Origin: Rhodopirellula sp.
GTDB lineage: Bacteria; Planctomycetota; Planctomycetia; Pirellulales; Pirellulaceae
Assembly: GCA_002689655.1 (NCBI GenBank)
Contig: NZHC01000133.1
Coordinates: 1 to 38,650 of the forward strand
Direction of reading: 5' to 3'
Length of the DNA stretch: 38,650 nt
Below are positions 33,216 through 38,650 of the stretch, one piece after another. The first letter of the stretch is position 1. Each line of letters starts with the position of its first letter. Below the pieces are notes generated by a model. The model was not told the DNA's origin, made no database searches, and was given only the letters and a program-made list of their open reading frames with translations. The position numbers and the translations under genes are program-made.

Positions 33216-34547
33216 TCATTCCATCTCTGCTGCGGAGAGTATTTGCTTCAGTAGTCCGGTAAGCTCAGTATCCGCTTCCTTCGGCGTCATGGTTCCGTTT
33301 GATATCCGCTTTTGAAACTCTTTGCTGGATTCAAAATAACGTTTCCTCAGGATTTCAAGCGTGTTGGCATATCGTGATTGTTTGGATTCGGACTTTGGGA
33401 ATTGACTCCGGTTGAATGCCGCCTGGTGTGGATAATCAGATCCCACGATTCTTGATGGCTTTCCGCGTGCGGGTGGAACGATCCAATTGGCCGCAGCGAC
33501 TTTGCTTGGACCTAGTTTCCATGCAGCCAAAAGTTGCTCATAAGCTTCTGATAGGCTGCCAGGATCATGCGGTGGCATGTGTTCGTTTGCATTCCATCCC
33601 GATCGTGTGAAAAGCTCGATTGTCTTCATGCCTACACGGTGGCAATCAAAGCAGGCATTATCTTTGAGATCGATAGTTCTCATGTCCCACTGGGACCCAC
33701 CGATCACGTAATAGGGAGAGTCGGCGTCAAGCAGTGGGATCACCGGTGTTTCGGTCCCCGGGATTTTTGCAGCGGTGATGAACGAATTGGTAATGAATGG
33801 GTCACTTTGATGGCATTGGACGCACTGCCCAGGAGCAGGAACAAACGCTCTGTTGAACTCACTGGGATCATCGATCCATGGCATGCTTCCTCGCATGCGC
33901 CATGTGTCCTTGTCCATGGTAACCCACGGACCAAGACGATCGCAGCTTTCGAAGAATGCCGTGGCCCCGGTTTGTTTGTTGTAGCCGATCATTTGCACTG
34001 AACCGACAATGCTTGCAGGCGATGAACTTGAGTTGCGTCCGAATGCGATCCAAACAACGTGAGGAAGTTTTCTCCCTTCGGCTGTTCGTCCTTCGTAACG
34101 CTGCAACACAGATCCAGATACCGTTTGTTTGCCGATCAAAGCTGGGTTGTCACAGTTTGAAAAGTTCCCGTAAACCTGCTCGCCACTGCGATAAACTGGA
34201 ATCTCGACGGCCTCGTCTAAAATGATCTTGGGAGGTACGCCTAGTTCGGGTTCGCACAGGTGAGCGTATGCGATGGCAGTCTTCGGCATGACCGAGTGCT
34301 CGCCAGCGGCCTTGCTGCTTGTAGTCTGCGTTTGTGTCGTCTGCGTTTCTCGCGTGCTCTTGTCTTGGAGGCCGAGACGGTGTGTTTTTTGTGAGGTGTG
34401 GGGCGGGGGCTTACGTGTCTGTTTAGCATTCTTTCTGTGGTTTTGGGCAAGCGTGGTGTTGCTGCTTGCAAGCATGCCCACGATCAGGATGCATTTGGCC
34501 AGCCCTGCAGGGGAAATCTGACGGAAGGCAGTGAATTGGTGTGGCAT
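33216..34547 (-). CDS. Exported protein with two CxxCH haem-binding-like motifs
   Basis: From the ATG at 34547 (frame open to 34628) the 443-residue product has a signal peptide around AGLAKCILIVGMLASSNTTLAQ. A low-complexity Lys/Thr/Gln-rich linker of about 60 residues follows (TRETQTTQTQTTSS). CVQCHQ near residue 240 and CFDCHR near residue 299 are two c-type haem attachment motifs about 59 residues apart. I do not recognise the rest (YRSGEQVYGNFSNCDNPALI, SPYYVIGGSQWDMRTIDL), but the layout fits planctomycete cytochrome-like exported proteins. If haem is attached, a periplasmic electron-transfer or redox enzyme role is likely. The methionines available as distal ligands cannot be assigned by eye. 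Confidence 0.8.
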   Translation of the reverse strand: MPHQFTAFRQISPAGLAKCILIVGMLASSNTTLAQNHRKNAKQTRKPPPHTSQKTHRLGLQDKSTRETQTTQTQTTSSKAAGEHSVMPKTAIAYAHLCEPELGVPPKIILDEAVEIPVYRSGEQVYGNFSNCDNPALIGKQTVSGSVLQRYEGRTAEGRKLPHVVWIAFGRNSSSSPASIVGSVQMIGYNKQTGATAFFESCDRLGPWVTMDKDTWRMRGSMPWIDDPSEFNRAFVPAPGQCVQCHQSDPFITNSFITAAKIPGTETPVIPLLDADSPYYVIGGSQWDMRTIDLKDNACFDCHRVGMKTIELFTRSGWNANEHMPPHDPGSLSEAYEQLLAAWKLGPSKVAAANWIVPPARGKPSRIVGSDYPHQAAFNRSQFPKSESKQSRYANTLEILRKRYFESSKEFQKRISNGTMTPKEADTELTGLLKQILSAAEME

Positions 34548-34674
34548 TTTTCTTAGAAAACAAGAGGAAATGTTCTGGAAGGGGGCGTGCAGGCAAATTG
34601 CCGACAAGCGATGGGTACAGTGAGTCATGTATCAGGGCTTGAAGCTGATCTTGGTAGTTGCATGTAATTAAATA

Positions 34675-34853
34675 GGTAAAGCAGAACAGAGGGAGAGGTT
34701 ACCTTCTAGGTAAAATTTCGGCCAATGAGTGGACCATGGCATTGTCTCGTCGCTACCACGTGCAAAATAATCCATGCTCAACAGCACATGCAAGCCGAAC
34801 TCAATTGAAAGTGAAAATCGCTCGTTCTTGGCGACTCACGAATGAGTCGTTTT
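34675..34853 (+). ncRNA. Candidate small RNA ended by an orphan terminator
   Basis: A 7-bp perfect stem (CGACTCA with TGAGTCG, loop CGAA) followed by TTTT at 34850-34853 would end a plus-strand transcript, but no plus-strand gene lies upstream. TTGAAG at 34639-34644 and TGTAAT at 34663-34668 with an 18-base spacer form a possible promoter. The 5' end given is an estimate about 7 bases beyond the -10 box. Existence of a transcript is unproven. Confidence 0.25.
34832..34853 (+). terminator. Terminator-like hairpin, plus strand
   Basis: Stem 34832-34838 with 34843-34849, loop CGAA, then four T. It is a short but perfect stem. Confidence 0.45.
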
Positions 34854-35120
34854 GGTAGGCAGTGATATCGCTACCAAGGTGGTTTACACCTGTGCAACTG
34901 AGTTCATGGTGACCAGATACGCCGTCCTTCCGTCTTGGAGGAATTTGTTCATGCCAAGTCATGGAGGTCGATTGGCGATATACTTCTATCCTTCTCAAAA
35001 CAGTCACGACGACGAGGCAGGGGTAAAGCAACCAGATGAGCTTGTGCTTCTGTTCGACTTTCTTCTCAGTCGTCGGTCTGTTCTGTTTTTGAAGTGATGT
35101 CATCGAGGTAAGGTGGAAAT

Positions 35121-35921
35121 ATGAAAAGTAAAGGGCACGGTACGGTGAACGACGATTCGGATGATGAGGTTCATCCACTCGATCAAGATTACACACAAAC
35201 GATTTCGTCTGAAAAACCGAAGTTTCGTTTGCCTCAAGGGAATGTTCTTCGAGCCGGAGTCCTTTTCTTTTTGCTGGGTCTCGTTTCGTTGCTCGTCACT
35301 GCGGCGTTGCTCGGTATCTTCTCAGGTGCGCGATCTCTGGAAGCAGGTGGTAGCGTCATGCACCGAGTTTCCGGGGTTCTGATTTTGGTTGGGGGTGTTT
35401 TGATTCTGATCGGTTATCGCATACGCGCTGTAAATGGTCGTGTGCGAGGACTGTCGGTGCTTGGAGGCGGCGGTTCGGTTAATGCTCGCCGTTGGTATCG
35501 TGGTTGGGGTCAGTTGGGCTTGCTCCTGCTCGCAAACGTGCTCTGTTGGCCATCGATGTTTGTACTCCGTTTTTTCGTTGGACGGTTGTTCTCTCCATCT
35601 GTGGCTGCTTGGGGGCTAGGAGCTGTGATGGCCGCTGTGGTCACTTGCTTGGCAATGACGGCAATTCTGCATCGTGGTTGGTGGCGGGGGTATTGTGCGG
35701 GGCTGCTTATGGGGTTTGTGAGCGTCTTTTTGTGGGAAGCTTTTGGTTTTGCCTTTTTCGGTTATTCGCGGAGATATGGTGCTTGGGAATCAGATGGTGT
35801 GCGTCTTGTGTTGACGATGCAGTTTAGTGGAGTGGTTGGTGCGCTCTATGCGATGGTGTACCAAAGGAGGAAGAACAGGTTGCGGGACCGTCTCTATGAC
35901 GCGATGGTGGATGTTGTATGA
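35121..35921 (+). CDS. Polytopic membrane protein of unknown function
   Basis: This 266-residue protein has an acidic cytoplasmic N-terminus (NDDSDDEVHPLDQDYTQT). About six membrane helices follow, at roughly 42-68 (AGVLFFLLGLVSLLVTAALL), 82-102, 128-150, 158-182, 190-215 and 228-248. The short tail is basic (QRRKNRLRDR). No transporter or enzyme motif is recognised. The ATG is preceded by AGGTAAGGTGG about 7 bases upstream, a good ribosome binding site, which supports the start. It is likely a real planctomycete inner-membrane protein. It stands alone, 400 bases before the large esterase gene on the same strand. Confidence 0.75.
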   Translation: MKSKGHGTVNDDSDDEVHPLDQDYTQTISSEKPKFRLPQGNVLRAGVLFFLLGLVSLLVTAALLGIFSGARSLEAGGSVMHRVSGVLILVGGVLILIGYRIRAVNGRVRGLSVLGGGGSVNARRWYRGWGQLGLLLLANVLCWPSMFVLRFFVGRLFSPSVAAWGLGAVMAAVVTCLAMTAILHRGWWRGYCAGLLMGFVSVFLWEAFGFAFFGYSRRYGAWESDGVRLVLTMQFSGVVGALYAMVYQRRKNRLRDRLYDAMVDVV

Positions 35922-36320
35922 GACACCTGGGGCATTGATTGTCGGTCGGTATTTGTTCAATTTTTGTCGTTCGAAAATTTTGATTTGGAACTAACATGCA
36001 CCTTTCGTGAAGTGCCCTTTCAAATTGCTGTGTGCGGTTTGGGGGCGGCCGATCGTTTGTTCTTTTGTAGCGGGGCAATGTGTGAATGGGGTGCTCACGA
36101 CGTCAGGTGTGACGTTGCAACACAAAATGGTGAGCACTGATCCTGTTACTGGGCAACCCCGAACACTAAGCTTGACCGAATTGGCGTGGCGGTAGATTGA
36201 GGTGGCTGCTGATGCACACCCCTTTATTGGGTTGGCATTTTTCTCAGCAATCTTTGCGGCAAATTACCGGTACAATATTGCTGGTTGTGTCTGTCCCGTT
36301 TTTTTTTGAATGACTTGTAA
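35922..36320. other. Leader region of the large esterase gene
   Basis: No gene is seen in about 400 bases. It contains a nested inverted-repeat structure at 36091-36137 and an A/T-rich ACAATATTG around 36272-36280 that could be part of a promoter. Confidence 0.45.
36091..36137 (+). promoter_or_regulatory. Nested inverted repeats upstream of the esterase gene
   Basis: GTGCTCAC at 36091-36098 pairs perfectly with GTGAGCAC at 36130-36137. Inside, ACGTCA at 36100-36105 pairs with TGACGT at 36110-36115 around GGTG. The element lies about 185 bases before the start codon and could be an operator pair or a leader RNA fold. Confidence 0.4.
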
Positions 36321-38650
36321 ATGATGTTCGCGCTAGAAATCAGGAAATTTTTTTCATCGATCGTACTTTTGTTGATTGCAGTGCTGTCATCGCCTGCCAT
36401 TGCGACTGCGGAGCAAACGCTTGAAGTCGCAGTGCCGTTTAGCAACAACATGATTTTACAGCGCCAGGTTGAGGTTCCTGTGTGGGGATTTGATCAGCCC
36501 GGCACCAAGGTGATCGTTGAATTTGCTGGGCAGCAAAAATCCACGATTGCGAATCAACAGGGGGATTGGATGGTTCGTCTTGATCCTCTCACCGCCTCGC
36601 GAGAGGAACGAATCTTAAAAGTTGCAAACGATCGAAACGAGATTATCTCTCTCAAAGCTGTGTTAGTGGGAGAAGTCTGGTTCTCATCAGGGCAATCCAA
36701 CATGGTGTGGACCGCCGGCAGCAGTATGTGCCGAGATATTGCAAGTGAGATTGCGGGTTCAAGGACCAGTATCCCAATCCGTGAGATCAGTATCAGTACT
36801 GTTTCAGCGTTGTATCCGCAGAAAAAGGCAACGTCTGAGCAAGGATGGCAAACACATCAAAGCGCCAGTGGGTTTTCTGCCCTGTCGTTGGCGTTTGCCT
36901 ATGAACTGTACAAGGAGTTGGATGTTCCGGTCGGTATTCTTCTCAGCGCGCATAGCAATACGCGGATCGAGGCGTTCACTCAGCGTCAGGCAATTACGAA
37001 GCATGCGGGGTTAATGGTTGATGCTGACTTGATTCGAGACGCGGACCCGACGGGTGAACAAGGACGCAAAGCGTTTGATCGTTACTACGAAGATCTGGCA
37101 TCGTGGCAAAAAGTTGCGGGACAGGCTGCTGACGCTGGTGGACGCATTGCGTCGCGTCCGGCATTACCAGGCATCGCTGGGATGTGGCGGGGGCCGTCGC
37201 AATTTTTTAACGGGAAGATCAATCCTGTCATTCCTTATGCAGTTCGCGGTGCTATCTGGTGTCAGGGAACCAGTAACTCGGGAGACGGGAGGATTTACGC
37301 CGCTCGCATGGAAGCACTTGTCGATGGCTGGAAAAACGCGTGGGGGATGCCTGAAATGCCTTTCTACTTTACCCAGATGCAGTGCTATGGCTCACCGGAC
37401 GCTGACAATGTGGGCTTTGCCGATATTCGTCAGGTTCAACACAAGTTTTTTATGGAAAATCGGAACCACGTCGGAATGGTCGTGCAATCAGATTTGAATT
37501 CCGCACGCCCCCAGGGGATTCACTATTTCAACAAGCTACATCCTGGAATGCGAATGGCACGCTGGGCTCTCGCAAAGCAGTATGGACGCGACATTGCTTA
37601 TACCGGCCCGATCTACACCGGATATAAAGTGAAAGGAAACAAAGTCATTGTTTCATTCGAACAGGAAAGTTTGTTTGGGGGTCTGATGATCGGTAGCAAA
37701 GGCATGGCGAAGGATTACCGCGAAGAAGGTCAGTATGTTGAGCCTGCGAAACCAGACCCACAGGGGCAGTTGAACCATTTTCGACTTTGCGGCAAAGACA
37801 AGGTTTGGCACGCGGCCCAAGCAGTGATTTCGGGTGACAACGTGGTTGTAACCTGTGCGAGTGTCCCCGAGCCGATTGGTGTGCAATATGCTTATAACGC
37901 TGTGCCTGAGAATTCGAATCTTTATAACAAAGCAGGGTTGCCGGCGACGCCATTCGCTGTTGTTGATGGCAAACTGATTTTTGAAGAGGACGATCTTGAA
38001 AAGGCTGCGGCACTCAAAGCACGTTATGCCCAGTACACCGATCCTGACTACCCGATTTTGCAAGTTGTTGAATACTTCAGGGATGGCGCGGTCATTCAAC
38101 GTGATCGCCCCATTCCGGTTTGGGGACACGCCAACAAGGGCGTCGAGGTAAAGGTAACTTTAGGGGGGGTGACGCGAACCGCCGTGGCAAATGATTTACA
38201 GCAGTGGACGGTTGAGTTTCCCGCACGTGAGGCATCTAGCACTCCAGTTTCACTGTCGGTGGTCTCGACGCACGGTCACACCAAGACAGTGAACAATATC
38301 CTTGTGGGCGATGTCTGGTATCTGACGGGATCAACGTTGCTCAACGGAGAAATGGCCTTCAATTCACGTGCTCAGGGGGCGACTCCACCGAGGGAACTGC
38401 CTTTGGTTCGCGAATTCAGACGCAAGACCAGCGCGAGCACTTTTACGACCCCCCGAAAACGCAAGTTTGAAACCGGAGGCGGTAAGTATCGTTCCTCATG
38501 GATGGGAACGGATCATTGGGAAGGCGATCGGGGCGTCACGATGTTCGCGTATCACTTTGCCAAAACACTCAATCGCAAAGGTGTACCCCAAGGCTTCATC
38601 ACCATGTCGTCGGGACGGGGTGGGCGTTCCAGCCAAATGGCATCACCACT
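36321..38650 (+). CDS. Sialate O-acetylesterase-like protein with internal duplication (3' truncated)
   Basis: The frame from ATG ATG at 36321 stays open to the window end (776 residues, no stop). A signal peptide (FFSSIVLLLIAVLSSPAIAT) is followed by a beta-sandwich domain (FSNNMILQRQVEVPVWGFDQ). The SASA hydrolase domain comes next, with GQSNM at about 124-128 (nucleophile Ser), GAIWCQGTSN, and HPGMRMARWAL holding the catalytic His. From about residue 590 the pattern repeats: YFRDGAVIQRDRPIPVWGHA, and VGDVWYLTGSTLLNGEM where the first copy has VGEVWFSSGQSNM. The second block has lost the GQSNM nucleophile motif. Family members are normally near 500-650 residues, so this is an enlarged, tandem form. 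It should deacetylate glycans outside the cytoplasm, with the second half perhaps binding only. Confidence 0.88.
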   Translation, partial: MMFALEIRKFFSSIVLLLIAVLSSPAIATAEQTLEVAVPFSNNMILQRQVEVPVWGFDQPGTKVIVEFAGQQKSTIANQQGDWMVRLDPLTASREERILKVANDRNEIISLKAVLVGEVWFSSGQSNMVWTAGSSMCRDIASEIAGSRTSIPIREISISTVSALYPQKKATSEQGWQTHQSASGFSALSLAFAYELYKELDVPVGILLSAHSNTRIEAFTQRQAITKHAGLMVDADLIRDADPTGEQGRKAFDRYYEDLASWQKVAGQAADAGGRIASRPALPGIAGMWRGPSQFFNGKINPVIPYAVRGAIWCQGTSNSGDGRIYAARMEALVDGWKNAWGMPEMPFYFTQMQCYGSPDADNVGFADIRQVQHKFFMENRNHVGMVVQSDLNSARPQGIHYFNKLHPGMRMARWALAKQYGRDIAYTGPIYTGYKVKGNKVIVSFEQESLFGGLMIGSKGMAKDYREEGQYVEPAKPDPQGQLNHFRLCGKDKVWHAAQAVISGDNVVVTCASVPEPIGVQYAYNAVPENSNLYNKAGLPATPFAVVDGKLIFEEDDLEKAAALKARYAQYTDPDYPILQVVEYFRDGAVIQRDRPIPVWGHANKGVEVKVTLGGVTRTAVANDLQQWTVEFPAREASSTPVSLSVVSTHGHTKTVNNILVGDVWYLTGSTLLNGEMAFNSRAQGATPPRELPLVREFRRKTSASTFTTPRKRKFETGGGKYRSSWMGTDHWEGDRGVTMFAYHFAKTLNRKGVPQGFITMSSGRGGRSSQMASP

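Larger units (their letters stand above)
34548..35120. other. Intergenic stretch with an orphan terminator
   Basis: No protein gene is seen in about 570 bases between divergent genes. It contains a plus-strand terminator-like hairpin at 34832-34853 with no plus-strand gene before it, and a possible promoter at 34639-34668. These may bound a small RNA. Confidence 0.4.

Noticed and set aside
34801-35196. A 131-codon minus-strand frame between the cytochrome-like and membrane-protein genes.
   Set aside because: It overlaps the start of the membrane-protein gene, which has a good ribosome binding site, and its translation shows no family features.

Overview
The window looks like a planctomycete chromosome of the Pirellulaceae type (Rhodopirellula or Blastopirellula relatives). 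The evidence is gene content typical of that group: a DUF1549/DUF1553 plus DUF1501 pair, two secreted sulfatases, a serine/threonine kinase fused to WD40 repeats, an ECF-like sigma factor of the Sigma70_ECF family, exported PQQ-type beta-propeller and TPR proteins, and two proteins whose N-termini carry a LEPR-XLL-like motif (RLEPLEPRHLLSA and QLERRNLLAGD). Spacing is loose, GTG and TTG starts are common, and both strands are used. There are no rRNA genes, tRNA genes or CRISPR arrays. All functions are read from motifs by eye; no database search was run.

Layout. 1-2.4 kb: the 3' end of a DUF1553 gene and a DUF1501 gene. 2.6-3.6 kb: a WYL regulator. 4.0-7.3 kb: an exported HEAT/TPR-like protein and an exported beta-propeller protein, probably one operon. 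7.8-10.7 kb: three same-strand genes for small-carbohydrate metabolism (a HUMPS-family decarboxylase/synthase, a sorbitol-dehydrogenase-like zinc enzyme, a TIM-barrel isomerase/epimerase). 10.9-12.3 kb: a YkgJ-like cysteine-cluster protein and a secreted alpha/beta-hydrolase. 12.4-17.9 kb, minus strand: the kinase-WD40 protein and a sulfatase. 18.3-19.2 kb: a secreted carbohydrate O-acetylesterase. 19.9-21.4 kb, minus: the sigma factor and an unknown protein. 21.4-22.6 kb: a decayed, gene-poor stretch with an IS3-family transposase relic and a perfect 13-bp hairpin. 22.6-23.7 kb, minus: a secreted trypsin-like protease overlapped by a LEPR-XLL reading frame. 24.4-26.7 kb: a small secreted coiled-coil protein, an exported guanidino-deiminase-like enzyme and a small secreted protein. 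26.9-27.7 kb, minus: a SapC-family protein with a clear terminator. 28.5-30.3 kb: a secreted dockerin/EF-hand protein of six 60-residue units. 30.4-34.5 kb, minus: a second sulfatase, a SIMPL protein and an exported protein with two CxxCH motifs. 35.1-35.9 kb: a polytopic membrane protein. 36.3 kb to the end: a truncated sialate O-acetylesterase with an internal duplication.

The two sulfatases, two O-acetylesterase-type proteins and the hydrolase would together suit a bacterium that strips sulfate and acyl groups from complex polysaccharides; the three-gene carbohydrate cluster could feed a released sugar or polyol into central metabolism. That link is inference. The strongest candidates for something undescribed are the 7.8-10.7 kb cluster, the exported deiminase-like enzyme, the duplicated esterase with a lost second active site, and the compact structured spacer at 24.87-24.97 kb.
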